From Paenibacillus sp. ACRRY (GTDB taxonomy: Bacteria; Bacillota; Bacilli; Paenibacillales; Paenibacillaceae): DNA of 64,000 nucleotides. How positions within the stretch are numbered: position 1 is the stretch's first letter; the number at the start of each line of letters is the position of its first letter. This document shows positions 26,019 through 34,596 of the stretch, one piece after another. The DNA lies in NCBI RefSeq assembly GCF_022346995.1, contig NZ_JAKRNM010000001.1:372001-436000 (forward strand), given 5' to 3'. Made by a program: the position numbers and the translations under genes. Under the pieces are notes generated by a model. It ran no database searches and was not told where the DNA came from. It saw nothing but the letters and a program-made list of their open reading frames with translations.

Positions 26019-27002
26019 TTAATGCCTGCCTATTCGCCTTGCTCTCTGGAGTAAATATATGAAGTACGGCGCTCCAATCACGGACGACACGATTCCTGCA
26101 GGCACTTCGCGCGGAATAATGATTATCCGGCCCACTATATCGCCCAGAACAATCAGAATGGCGCCAATCACAGCAGCCATGGGCAAGCGCCATTGGTTCT
26201 GTGTACCGACAAGCGTTCGGGCTATATGTGGGGCTAGCAGGCCAATGAATCCGATTGCCCCTACCGCCGATACGGGAGCGCCTGCTAGACAGACGGAAAG
26301 TAAGAGCAACCATAACCGATCCCGACGCACAAGAAGTCCAAGTGAGATGCTGATTGCATCACCGACTTCCAGAATATTCAGTTTTTTGGCGTTGCCGATG
26401 GCAATCGTCAGCATCAGAAGGAGGAGTGGTGCAAGTGGTCGTAATTGCTCCCAACCTCTTCCCCAGAGACTGCCCGACATCCAGAGCAGCGCCATGTTGA
26501 CATTGGTAGGATAGGTAACGATATAGTACTGCATACCCGCTTGAAATACAGAGCCTACGGCGACACCAACGAGTGCAAGTGTTGCGGGAGCCAGTGTCAG
26601 TCTGCGGCTGATCAGGATAAGAATAGCCAGGGACAATAGTGCTCCGCCAAATGCAGCAGCTGGCAGAATGGTTGCTGTTGCTGCCGGAAAAAGAAAAATG
26701 ACCGAGACTGCGGCAAAGCTTGCGCCTTGTGTTATACCGATTACATCCGGGCTTGCCAAATGATTGCGCAGGATGGTTTGCAGAATGGCTCCAGCTACGG
26801 CCAGGCCGCTTCCTGCTGCAATGGCGACCAGTGTACGCGGCAGCCTTACTTCATGTACGATGAAATAGGATCGGCTATTAGGGTCAGTCAGCCCGCTGAT
26901 TATGTCTCGTGGTGCAATGGGGACAGCTCCGGCTGCAATCGAAACAAGGGCAAGCAGGAATAACAGGATGATACCTGAACCGAGAATCCATTTTTTGCTC
27001 AT
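26019..27002 (-). CDS. Iron-siderophore ABC permease, FecD type
   Basis: 327 residues with about nine to ten predicted helices. FecCD-family patterns: VRLPRTLVAIAAGSGLAVAGA, GITQGASFAAV, GAIGFIGLLAPHIARTLVG and REVPAGIVSSVIGAPYFIYLL. It overlaps the upstream permease gene by ATGA (26999-27002), and AAGGAGG precedes the start. With its partner it forms the inner-membrane channel for ferric siderophores. No ATPase gene is present here, so a shared FhuC/YusV-type ATPase is implied. Confidence 0.92.
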   Translation of the reverse strand: MSKKWILGSGIILLFLLALVSIAAGAVPIAPRDIISGLTDPNSRSYFIVHEVRLPRTLVAIAAGSGLAVAGAILQTILRNHLASPDVIGITQGASFAAVSVIFLFPAATATILPAAAFGGALLSLAILILISRRLTLAPATLALVGVAVGSVFQAGMQYYIVTYPTNVNMALLWMSGSLWGRGWEQLRPLAPLLLLMLTIAIGNAKKLNILEVGDAISISLGLLVRRDRLWLLLLSVCLAGAPVSAVGAIGFIGLLAPHIARTLVGTQNQWRLPMAAVIGAILIVLGDIVGRIIIIPREVPAGIVSSVIGAPYFIYLLQRARRIGRH

Positions 27003-28042
27003 GAGCCTTTGCCTCCTTGCCTGCGAGCGAGATAGATAAAGACGGGAGCCCCAATAAGTGCCATGACAATGCCTACCGGAGAATCGAACGGGAAGGAAAT
27101 CAACCGGCTCATCACGTCGGCAAGCAGTAGGAGGATGCTGCCAAGTAGCATCGTAAGTGTCAGAAGAACGCCAGGCGAAGAGCCGGAACCAAGCATTGCA
27201 CGGGCGACATGTGGTACGATCAGGCAGACGAAGCCGATTGGGCCACAGATTGCCACAGCTGATCCGGCCAACAGCACAACGAGTATCATGGCAAATGCAC
27301 GCACACCTTTGAGTCGGGTCCCTAATCCAATAGCAACTTCATCGTCCAGTGCCAACGTACGTAGAGAAGGGAGTAGCAGGACGACTAGCAGCAGTACGAT
27401 GCCCAGCAAAGGTGCCAACAGTTGAATATGCTGCCAACTGGCATGATTAACTGATCCGGCCAGCCAGAAAATCATACTCTCTGTATTGTACTGGTTCAGA
27501 ATCATAGCTCCCTCGGTAAGCGAAGCAAACAGAAAGTGTACAGCAATGCCTGCCAGAGCAAGCATAACGTGCTGCTGCGCTCCTTGGCCCGAAAGCATCC
27601 AGATCGCCAAAGCACCAAGCATGGCTCCTGCGAAAGCCAGTCCGATGGAGGACAGTAGACCAGCCGCAGGAAAGAGGAGCATTCCTGTGACGACGGCCAG
27701 TGATGCTCCGGCATTGATGCCGAACACATGCGGTGAAGCGAGTGGATTTTTGGTCACAATCTGAGTTAGCAGACCTGCCAAAGCTAATTGTGCTCCAACC
27801 ATACATGCCAGGACCGCGCGTGGCAGCCGAAGTGTGCGTATGTAGAGATGCTCCTTCGAGTTACCTGTTCCGGAGAAGAGGGCCTCGAAGATCGTATGCC
27901 AGCTGATCCGTGCCATACCGACTTTGAGACTGAGCAGAAAACTAAGAATAAGCAGCATGACAGCGGAGAAAAAAAGAAGCAGCAGAACCATCGAATGGTT
28001 CTGCCTACTCTTCGGTATAAATCCGATTCTCACCTTGATCAT
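26999..28042 (-). CDS. Iron-siderophore ABC permease, FecC type
   Basis: 347 residues, FecCD family: LRLPRAVLACMVGAQLALAG, FGINAGASLAVV, GPIGFVCLIVPHVARAMLG and FDSPVGIVMALIGAPVFIYLARR. It overlaps the binding protein gene by 4 nt (28039-28042) and the second permease by 4 nt, so the three genes are one tightly coupled operon. Confidence 0.92.
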   Translation of the reverse strand: MIKVRIGFIPKSRQNHSMVLLLLFFSAVMLLILSFLLSLKVGMARISWHTIFEALFSGTGNSKEHLYIRTLRLPRAVLACMVGAQLALAGLLTQIVTKNPLASPHVFGINAGASLAVVTGMLLFPAAGLLSSIGLAFAGAMLGALAIWMLSGQGAQQHVMLALAGIAVHFLFASLTEGAMILNQYNTESMIFWLAGSVNHASWQHIQLLAPLLGIVLLLVVLLLPSLRTLALDDEVAIGLGTRLKGVRAFAMILVVLLAGSAVAICGPIGFVCLIVPHVARAMLGSGSSPGVLLTLTMLLGSILLLLADVMSRLISFPFDSPVGIVMALIGAPVFIYLARRQGGKGS

Positions 28043-29034
28043 TTCTCCAGATTGGCTGTCATATCAGCCATAATTTGCTCCGATCCGAGCAGACCGCGGG
28101 AGAGTGACCAATTGCGGCGCTCGACGGTATATATTTGTTTGGAGGATACTGCATCCAGGCTGTTCCACAGCGGATTTTTCTCCCACTCGTTCGCAATCGT
28201 GACTTCAGCAGTCGGCATGAGGAAGAGTACTTGCGGGTTAAGCTCGGACAAGTTCTCAAGCGTTAACTCAGGGTATGACTTTTCGTTCTGCAATGGATCT
28301 GTGAAACCGAGCAATTTCACGATTGAGCCAGTGTAGGAATGGTCAGAGTGTCCGAAAAAGCCAGTGGGATTGACGACAGCGGGCAGAATGGTCAGGTCCT
28401 TGCCTGTTAGCTTGGCTTTGATGTCTTGAACGAATTGCTCATGCTCAGCCAGGCGTTCTGAGCCTTCTTGTTCCTTACCAACCGCTGTTGCAAGGATATT
28501 GAAGTTCTTCAGCATCTGATCATAATCTGCTTGGAAATCGTCCAGCACCAATAGCGGAGCAATTTTCTCGAGTTGTGGAATTGCTGCGCCGTGTTTATTG
28601 ATGTCTACGATGATCAGATCCGGCTGCACGGAGCTGATCAGTTCGATGTTCGGTTCGTAGCGGGAGCCTACAGACAGGTAGTCACCAAGCTTGTCCTTCA
28701 CCGAATCCATGAACAGCTCAGGTGTGCCGTCATCGGCGATGCCTACTGGCCGAACGCCCAATGAGACAAGCATGTCGGTGAAGCTGAAGTCCATGGCCAC
28801 GATTCGTTCAGGTGCTTTGTCCAGCTGCAATTCACCCCGGGCGTCTGTCACAGTGATTCCGCCGGATGCAGTACCGCTGTCGGCAGAGACATTGGTCGTG
28901 CTGTTCCCAGCTGCGCCGTCCGTTTGTGCCGACGTATTCTTTGTATTGCCAGCTTGCCCGCAAGCAGCCAGACTCAGCATAACCACAAGGATCAGACTGA
29001 GGGAAATCAAATGTTTCATGCGATGGTGTACCAT
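28039..29034 (-). CDS. Iron-siderophore solute-binding lipoprotein
   Basis: 331 residues. A lipobox (LSLAAC) follows the signal helix, then a Ser/Thr/Gly linker, then a class III periplasmic-binding-protein fold: PERIVAMDFSFTDMLVSLGV, YEPNIELISSVQPDLIIVD and LTLENLSELNPQVLFLMP. ATG 29034 has AAGGAGG 5 nt upstream. It captures ferric siderophore outside the membrane for the two permeases. A Fur box lies directly upstream. Confidence 0.92.
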   Translation of the reverse strand: MVHHRMKHLISLSLILVVMLSLAACGQAGNTKNTSAQTDGAAGNSTTNVSADSGTASGGITVTDARGELQLDKAPERIVAMDFSFTDMLVSLGVRPVGIADDGTPELFMDSVKDKLGDYLSVGSRYEPNIELISSVQPDLIIVDINKHGAAIPQLEKIAPLLVLDDFQADYDQMLKNFNILATAVGKEQEGSERLAEHEQFVQDIKAKLTGKDLTILPAVVNPTGFFGHSDHSYTGSIVKLLGFTDPLQNEKSYPELTLENLSELNPQVLFLMPTAEVTIANEWEKNPLWNSLDAVSSKQIYTVERRNWSLSRGLLGSEQIMADMTANLEK

Positions 29035-29051
29035 ATGTTCCTCCTTGAAAT

Positions 29052-29070
29052 GATAATGATAATTATTCTC
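29052..29070 (-). promoter_or_regulatory. Fur box
   Basis: GATAATGATAATTATTCTC matches the 19-bp Fur consensus GATAATGATAATCATTATC at 17 positions. It lies 18 bp upstream of the binding protein start, so iron-replete Fur would block the operon. Confidence 0.85.
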
Positions 29071-29137
29071 TATCAGATAGTATCACGTCATTTCAAACAG
29101 CAACATGTATAAATCCATGATGAAGCATGTCGTATTA

Positions 29138-29944
29138 TTAGATTCTTTGCAAATCTCGTATATATTCGACAGGGCTCTTGCCGGTCACATTCTTAAACGT
29201 ACGGCTAAAATGAAAATAATCGGCAAAGCCGACACTCTGTGCCGCTTGCTTGGGAGACATTCGATCCAGCTGGAATAACTCCTTTGCTTTTTCGATACGC
29301 AATTGCTTGAGATAATGGCTGACAGTCATGCCCATGCGCTCCTTGAAACGCACACTGAAATGTCCGGGACTTAGGCTGGCGCGTTCTGCAAGCATGGTCA
29401 GCGTCAATCTCAGCATGTAATGCTCCTCAATGTACTGCACGGACTTCTCGATGCGTGTATCCGCCGAATGCAGATCATCACTAATCCTACTTTCGTACAT
29501 GTAAAAATAAAGGATACGTTCCAGCATCATGCGGCTGCGGAATCTGCTTGCCTGACTTTCATCCTCATCCTCATCGGACGTCGAAGAGGTTTGAAGCTGA
29601 AGCAAGGCGTCAACCATATACTGAACCTTGATCCCGCTTAGAAGGCGCAGCGGCCCGTCCCAATTCCATGAAGCATTTACAGGAACAATTCCATAAGTGA
29701 TAACAACATATTCGGCTTGACGACCTGATGGCAGCTGTACAGCAACAGGACCTTTTGAGGAATGGCAAGCGTAACCGTGTGATACCGGTTTGGATTCACC
29801 AGTGTCTGTTATGATGAGCAGATAACCCTTCCGAATGATGATTAGTTTCTCATAGCCTGGATCGGGCATGATCTGACAAGGATCATGAAACATTTCAATT
29901 TGTTTAAATACGGGGATGATGGTGTTTAATTGTTGAAAACTCAT
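29138..29944 (-). CDS. AraC-family regulator of iron uptake (probable)
   Basis: 268 residues. An N-terminal cupin-like sensing domain (about 1-110) is followed by an Asp/Glu-rich linker (SDEDEDES) and a C-terminal AraC HTH pair (about 165-265; LAERASLSPGHFSVRFKERMG, VGFADYFHFSRTFKNVTGKSP). It is encoded directly upstream of, and in line with, the siderophore operon, the position of activators such as B. subtilis Btr. A siderophore inducer is inference. GAGGGAG precedes the ATG. Confidence 0.82.
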   Translation of the reverse strand: MSFQQLNTIIPVFKQIEMFHDPCQIMPDPGYEKLIIIRKGYLLIITDTGESKPVSHGYACHSSKGPVAVQLPSGRQAEYVVITYGIVPVNASWNWDGPLRLLSGIKVQYMVDALLQLQTSSTSDEDEDESQASRFRSRMMLERILYFYMYESRISDDLHSADTRIEKSVQYIEEHYMLRLTLTMLAERASLSPGHFSVRFKERMGMTVSHYLKQLRIEKAKELFQLDRMSPKQAAQSVGFADYFHFSRTFKNVTGKSPVEYIRDLQRI

Positions 29945-30032
29945 GAAGTCTCCCTCTTTTTTTGGATTAACTATAGCATGGGTGTGGCAGGGCTTGGCAA
30001 GTGTAGGTGGTCAGTATCCTTATAGATAAGTG

Positions 30033-30062
30033 AAGCCGCTCCATCATTGGAGCGGCTTTGTA
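30033..30062. terminator. Intrinsic hairpin upstream of the AraC gene
   Basis: AAGCCGCTCCA (30033-30043) pairs with TGGAGCGGCTT (30048-30058). It serves as the end of the minus-strand SDR transcript; flanking bases would support either strand weakly. Confidence 0.7.
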
Positions 30063-30142
30063 TTAAAATTTATGGCTTAGAGTGGACGTATCCAAATTGA
30101 ATATAATGATTAAAGGTGCCGTTTCGTAAACTTCCGGTTAGG

Positions 30143-31102
30143 TTAGAGATCAAACTTTACACCGGTTAAACTCTCGCTAAGCTGCCACAATCGTTCTGCT
30201 GAATCAGAGTCAATGGCCCAAGGCAGTACACCCGGCATATCTTGCACCGTAGGTACAGCTCTGGCAATGTTCACATCTAAACAGTAAACCCCACCTTGAT
30301 CTTCCAGAGTCGGACTTGTGGCACACCATACACTCGTTGCTGCTCCTTGCTCTTCTGTCTTGAGATCCATGCCAAAGTCCAAATTATTCAATTCTTCCTC
30401 GGACAAAAAGCGTGACAAATCGGTATAGATTGCACCAGGATGTACAGCGAATGACCGAATGCCATAATCATACCCAAATTTATCTAATGAAACGGCAAAA
30501 AGGGAGTTTGCAGATTTGGACTGTCCGTAAGCTCTCCATTTCTCATATTGCTCTTGTTCGAAATTTGGGTCTTCAAAGTTAACTCCGCCAAACACAATGC
30601 CTGATGAGGAGACCGATACCACTCTAGCGTTTCCTGCTTGTTTAAGGGCAGGCCACAAACGTGCAGTGAGCTGGAAATGTCCTAGATGATTCGTAGCGAA
30701 TTGGGATTCATACCCACGGAAATCCCGGGTCAGAGGAGGAACCATAATACCAGCATTGTTAATAAGAATATCAAGTTGGCGTTGTGAATCCAGGAAGCGC
30801 TTGGCAAAAGCATCTATGGAAGCGGGGTCCATGAGATCAAGCACTTCTATTTCAACACGAGGGATATCGGCTAGAGCCGTACGAGCCTTCTCTATGGTTC
30901 GTGCAGGCACAATAACTGTAGCACCGGCTTCTGCCAAAGCACGTGTGGTCTCCAGTCCAATGCCAGAGTATCCACCAGTTACAATACAAACTTTATTGTT
31001 TAGATTGATTTCTTGGAGCGTTTCTTTTGCTGTGGAATGTTTTCCGAAACCTGATGTAATGGGCTCCTGAGGAGTACGACGATAAGTTATGTTTGAGTGC
31101 AT
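30143..31102 (-). CDS. Short-chain dehydrogenase/reductase
   Basis: About 319 residues. NAD(P)-binding TGGYSGIG, a NNAG motif in DILINNAGIM, catalytic Ser in VVSVSSSGIV and Tyr-x3-Lys (YGQSKSA) are present. It resembles the retinol-dehydrogenase-like classical SDRs. ATG 31102 has AAGGAG 8 nt upstream; the frame extends 13 codons further without a ribosome site. The promoter carries a MerR operator and the MerR gene is directly upstream, so it is probably induced by the MerR protein's signal, perhaps reactive aldehydes. Substrate unknown. Confidence 0.88.
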   Translation of the reverse strand: MHSNITYRRTPQEPITSGFGKHSTAKETLQEINLNNKVCIVTGGYSGIGLETTRALAEAGATVIVPARTIEKARTALADIPRVEIEVLDLMDPASIDAFAKRFLDSQRQLDILINNAGIMVPPLTRDFRGYESQFATNHLGHFQLTARLWPALKQAGNARVVSVSSSGIVFGGVNFEDPNFEQEQYEKWRAYGQSKSANSLFAVSLDKFGYDYGIRSFAVHPGAIYTDLSRFLSEEELNNLDFGMDLKTEEQGAATSVWCATSPTLEDQGGVYCLDVNIARAVPTVQDMPGVLPWAIDSDSAERLWQLSESLTGVKFDL

Positions 31103-31132
31103 GTGTAATTCTCCTTTATGTGATGTGTACAT

Positions 31133-31163
31133 AACATACATCTTAAAGTTAACTTTAAGTCAA
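31133..31163 (-). promoter_or_regulatory. MerR-type promoter with 7-4-7 dyad
   Basis: On the minus strand TTGACT (31158-31163) and TATGTT (31133-31138) are separated by 19 bp, the long spacer typical of MerR-activated promoters. The spacer holds the perfect palindrome CTTAAAG-TTAA-CTTTAAG (31142-31159), which as I recall is the site reported for B. subtilis AdhR. Confidence 0.75.
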
Positions 31164-31169
31164 GCATCC

Positions 31170-31553
31170 TCACTCAGGAAGGTTCTTCTTCGAAATCAAA
31201 TCATCATAGAATCCAATTTTCTGATTGATGCGTTCCAGATTGGATTGGATTTGGGCGATCTGATGCTCTACCGTTTTTTTGTGTTTGATTAAAATATCTC
31301 TTCGATCTTCAAGCATAGTCTCAACATGATAACCTAAGTCCATATAGGCTTTCAGGTCTTCAATGCTCATTCCCGTTTCTTTTAAGCATAGGAGAAATTT
31401 CATCAGCAGTACATGTTCTTTCCTATATACTCGTCTTCCACCATCATTACGTTCAATTTCGGGGAGAATCCCCTCTTTTTCGTAATATCTCAGAGTCGAA
31501 GCATTGATATTCAATAAAGATTGCATTTCACTTATGCTGTACACTTGCTTCAC
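31170..31553 (-). CDS. MerR-family regulator, AdhR/NmlR-like
   Basis: 127 residues: winged HTH (VYSISEMQSLLNINASTLRYY, EKEGILPEIERNDGGRRVYR) and a dimerisation helix (YHVETMLEDRRDILIKHKKTVEHQIAQI is its core, residues about 74-101). It lacks a large effector domain, like the AdhR and NmlR group that respond to electrophiles. GTG 31553 is the start, with a weak ribosome site. It is encoded immediately before the SDR and its predicted operator. I saw no cysteine matching the conserved redox Cys of that group except LLCLKETG at about residue 53. Confidence 0.83.
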   Translation of the reverse strand: MKQVYSISEMQSLLNINASTLRYYEKEGILPEIERNDGGRRVYRKEHVLLMKFLLCLKETGMSIEDLKAYMDLGYHVETMLEDRRDILIKHKKTVEHQIAQIQSNLERINQKIGFYDDLISKKNLPE

Positions 31554-31888
31554 CTCACAAACTTGAACTCAGCTTTAATTATTATAGTTGCCACGTGGCT
31601 CTTCATATTAATATATCAAGTTGATCGTAGACTAACAAAATAATCGTTTGGCCAAAAGCGAGGTGGGAGCTAACTCCTTTACTGAGAATCATAGAGTATA
31701 GACTTAAGATGATAACTGTTATACATAGTATTGCCTTTTTGAGGTTTACTTTTATTTGGCTTGGCCTACTTATGGGATTTGGTTACGTTAAGCGCCTGTC
31801 TATATGACGATAGGCTATATATTGGTGAGTTTACCTAGTCCCAGTTTTCAGCTCCCGCATATCTTAGGCATAAGGAGGTGTGTTGAAG
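31554..31888. other. Intergenic stretch without a gene
   Basis: Between the divergent MerR and collagen-like genes. It contains CTTGAAC-TCAG-CTTTAAT (31562-31579), a poor version of the MerR dyad near the regulator's start, and the strong AAGGAGGTG site (31872-31880) of the collagen gene. No convincing promoter for the collagen gene was found. Confidence 0.5.
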
Positions 31889-33247
31889 TTGACCTTTTCA
31901 TTGGACCTCAATCAGATTACTCGGATAAAAGAGAACTCTTTGCGTCAGCAACCGAAAAAGGCCAGCCATCGCTCTTCAACGAAGAAGAAACTGGAGATAA
32001 CAAAACCTTGTTATCGCAGTATCCAAAATCATGAACGCCTAAAGAATAATAAACCTTACTGTAGTAGTGATGCATGTTCTAAAAAATATAATAAGAAGAG
32101 GAGCAAAAAGTGCAAAAGAGGTTGGAGAGGCTGGAGAGGGCCACGTGGATTTCAAGGAGTAAAAGGAGATAAAGGAACACAAGGTAGTGTCGGTCAAGCG
32201 GGTGCCACGGGAGTTACCGGAGCAACCGGAGCTAGAGGAAGAACGGGAGCCACCGGAAGTGTCGGTCCTGCGGGTGCACAGGGAGTCACTGGAGCAACAG
32301 GTGCCACAAGTTCAACGGGAGCAACCGGAGGCATTGGTGCAGCGGGAGCGCAGGGAGTCACTGGAGTAACAGGAGCCACAGGTCCAACGGGAGCAACTGG
32401 AAGCGTTGGTGCAGCGGGAGCGCAGGGAGTCACTGGAGTAACAGGAGCCACAGGTCCAACGGGAGCAACTGGAAGCGTTGGTGCAGCGGGAGCGCAGGGA
32501 GTCACTGGAGCAACAGGAGCCACAGGTCCAACCGGAGCAACTGGAGGCGCTGGTGCAGCGGGTGCGACAGGAGTCAATGGAGTAACAGGAGCCACAGGTC
32601 CAACGGGAGCCACCGGAGGCGTTGGTGCAGCGGGTGCGACAGGAGTCACTGGAGCGACTGGTGCCACTGGTCTAACGGGAGCAACAGGCGCTACAGGTTC
32701 AACGGGAGTCACTGGCGTGACTGGGGCGACTGGAATTGCTGGCATCGATTCGCCATATATTGAAACTCTCAAACTAGGAGACATCGATACGTTAATCCCA
32801 TTTAATGCTGGGAGCGGAAATAATCAGGCCATTGGGGCACTTGCTTTTGATGGTCAAGACTCTACGATCAGCAGACTTGCAGCGTTTGTTACTCAAATGG
32901 GTACAAATACAGGTACCTTTCAGATGGCCGTGCTGGAGCCAGTCAGTGGAACAACAGCAAGTGTCATTGGTGTCACTACTGTAGCTACAACCATAACACC
33001 AGGCCTGTTTATATTGCCATTAACTGCACCAGTTACTCTTGCAGGTAATATAGTCTATTACTTAGCTGTTTATAACCAAATTAACGGTTCATCCTTAGGG
33101 GGCCGTACTACAGGAACTGGGACTGTAGATGATGCTATTCCAATCAATTTTAGAGTTCAAAATCTTACAGGTTTTGCGGTTGGTGATCTTATTAATACAA
33201 GTGATGTGAGTTTGCAGTTATCCCCATGGGTCGCTGGCTTAGTATAG
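31889..33247 (+). CDS. Collagen-like Gly-X-Y repeat protein, BclA-like
   Basis: About 452 residues. A basic, Lys/Arg-rich N-terminal region with several Cys (to about residue 80) is followed by about 70 Gly-X-Y triplets, mostly GAT, GVT, GPT and GAA, then a C-terminal domain of about 165 residues ([18 protein letters not shown] to [12 protein letters not shown]) probably forming a jelly-roll trimer, as in BclA. Such proteins form surface or spore filaments. AAGGAGGTG (31872-31880) favours TTG 31889; GTG 31880 and TTG 31883 are in frame but too close. One triplet has Ser for Gly (SST). Confidence 0.8.
   Translation: MTFSLDLNQITRIKENSLRQQPKKASHRSSTKKKLEITKPCYRSIQNHERLKNNKPYCSSDACSKKYNKKRSKKCKRGWRGWRGPRGFQGVKGDKGTQGSVGQAGATGVTGATGARGRTGATGSVGPAGAQGVTGATGATSSTGATGGIGAAGAQGVTGVTGATGPTGATGSVGAAGAQGVTGVTGATGPTGATGSVGAAGAQGVTGATGATGPTGATGGAGAAGATGVNGVTGATGPTGATGGVGAAGATGVTGATGATGLTGATGATGSTGVTGVTGATGIAGIDSPYIETLKLGDIDTLIPFNAGSGNNQAIGALAFDGQDSTISRLAAFVTQMGTNTGTFQMAVLEPVSGTTASVIGVTTVATTITPGLFILPLTAPVTLAGNIVYYLAVYNQINGSSLGGRTTGTGTVDDAIPINFRVQNLTGFAVGDLINTSDVSLQLSPWVAGLV
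32255..32686 (+). repeat. Six 72-bp tandem repeats in the collagen region
   Basis: Units begin at 32255, 32327, 32399, 32471, 32543 and 32615, each encoding eight Gly-X-Y triplets ([24 protein letters not shown] or close). A shorter degenerate seventh unit starts at 32687. Units 3 and 4 are nearly identical, indicating recent expansion. Confidence 0.92.
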
Positions 33248-33346
33248 CCGATATCCAACCGGCTTTATTACTTTGTGGATGAATCGACGTATAGCTTGTT
33301 TCAAGCGTATTAAATGTCATTTCTTATGATAAGAAAAGAAAGCCGT

Positions 33347-33382
33347 AATGGAGCAGCTTGTCAGTCGACAGGCGCTCCATTG
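33347..33382. terminator. Bidirectional terminator
   Basis: AATGGAGC (33347-33354) pairs with GCTCCATT (33374-33381) with inner CTTGTC/GACAGG pairing. T-rich sequence follows on the plus strand (TGTCTTGTTT) and on the minus strand (CTTTCTTTTCTT). It separates two convergent genes. Confidence 0.75.
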
Positions 33383-33402
33383 TCTTGTTTACCGGGGAGC
33401 CT

Positions 33403-34305
33403 TTAGAAAGAACTCTCCAAGGATTCAATCTCCGCAAGCACGGGCTTCAACAGGTCTCTTACTGTTGGGTGAAGTGGCTGTAAGGGAAGAGGGAGGCCAG
33501 GGCCTGATGTTAAGCCAATGATTTCTGCAGATGCAGCAGCGACACGAAGACTTCCATATTGCCGGAATAGCTCCCAGATTGGTTCAAGCAGTACCGAATA
33601 ATAATCTGCCTCCACAGCACGGCCCTCCAGTGCGAACTGAGTCATTCTCAAGCATAGCTTCGGAAATAAGCCACCCAGAACGGAGTACCATACTTCACAA
33701 CCTGCATTTAGGCCTGTCACAGCAAAGGGGTCACCGCTTACTCCGATCGTAACATGGGATGGAATAAGTTCACGAAGTTTGTTCACCCGTTCTTTGGCTT
33801 TTACTGGATCAGAAGGCACGCCCGGAATTTTGATGGATTGTACATAGGGTAGTCCAGCGATTCGTGCATGTAGTTCGTCGGTAAAATGAAAATGTGTAGT
33901 AACTGGATTGTCATACACACAAAGTGGAACAGAGAGCGACGCAGTAACGTGTTCATACAAAGAGTAAACTTCTTCCTCCGTCAATGTCTGATACGAAACT
34001 GGAGCAAGCAGGACTGCGCGAGCCCCTGCTCGTTGTGCATCTTCTGCTAACTGAAGCACATCTGCGGTACGTATTGCACTAATGCTTGTCATCACAGGAA
34101 TGCTGTCCGCAGCATCGACAGCAAGTTGCAAGACCCGATAACGTTCTGAGCGGCTCAAGTAAGCATAGTTTCCTGTGGATCCTAGAGCTCCGATAGAGGA
34201 GACTCCGGCAGTCGCCAAGCGCTCGATTAGATTCACGAATTCTCTTTCGTTAATTTGATGTTCATTCATAGGGGTCAGGGGAAAAGCTGCTAATCCATGG
34301 AACAT
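33403..34305 (-). CDS. DapA-family aldolase/synthase
   Basis: 300 residues, a TIM-barrel class I aldolase of the DHDPS/N-acetylneuraminate lyase family. The GSTGNYAYLS motif (GxTGE-like), the catalytic Tyr in CVYDNPVTTHF and the Schiff-base Lys in SIKIPGV are seen. The Glu of GTTGE, usual in true DHDPS, is replaced by Asn, so a role in sugar-acid or hydroxyproline-type metabolism is as likely as lysine synthesis. GAGGAG lies 8 nt upstream of the ATG. It is a single gene. Confidence 0.82.
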   Translation of the reverse strand: MFHGLAAFPLTPMNEHQINEREFVNLIERLATAGVSSIGALGSTGNYAYLSRSERYRVLQLAVDAADSIPVMTSISAIRTADVLQLAEDAQRAGARAVLLAPVSYQTLTEEEVYSLYEHVTASLSVPLCVYDNPVTTHFHFTDELHARIAGLPYVQSIKIPGVPSDPVKAKERVNKLRELIPSHVTIGVSGDPFAVTGLNAGCEVWYSVLGGLFPKLCLRMTQFALEGRAVEADYYSVLLEPIWELFRQYGSLRVAAASAEIIGLTSGPGLPLPLQPLHPTVRDLLKPVLAEIESLESSF

Positions 34306-34596
34306 TCATTTCACTCCTCAAAGTTGTAGATATCGAATTACAGAATTACATCAAATTATGAGCCAAATCAGATGATTCAACAGAGCCAATTTGCATAAAG
34401 TTTATTGGGCCAATTTAGTTTGGAGAGTAGATAAGCTCCTGGCTTTACATATGGATTACAATTTTAGTTCTGAAGGAGATAGGCTCGTTCACTTTGCAAT
34501 GGTAAAATAGCTAAAAAGCTCCAGGGATTTCACATGTATCAGCACAATCAAAATAGAATAGGATTCATCACGAAATAACATAAACTGGGGGTTCTC

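Noticed and set aside
31562-31579. Second AdhR-like dyad before the MerR gene
   Set aside because: It matches the dyad poorly and lies too close to the GTG start to fit between -35 and -10 elements.
32255-32686. Regular 72-bp repeats as a CRISPR array
   Set aside because: The repeats abut without unique spacers and are in frame within a coding gene.
32194-32784. Minus-strand proline/valine-rich open frame of 196 codons
   Set aside because: It is the antisense of the Gly-X-Y repeat; the regular composition of the repeats keeps this frame open. No ribosome site is seen.
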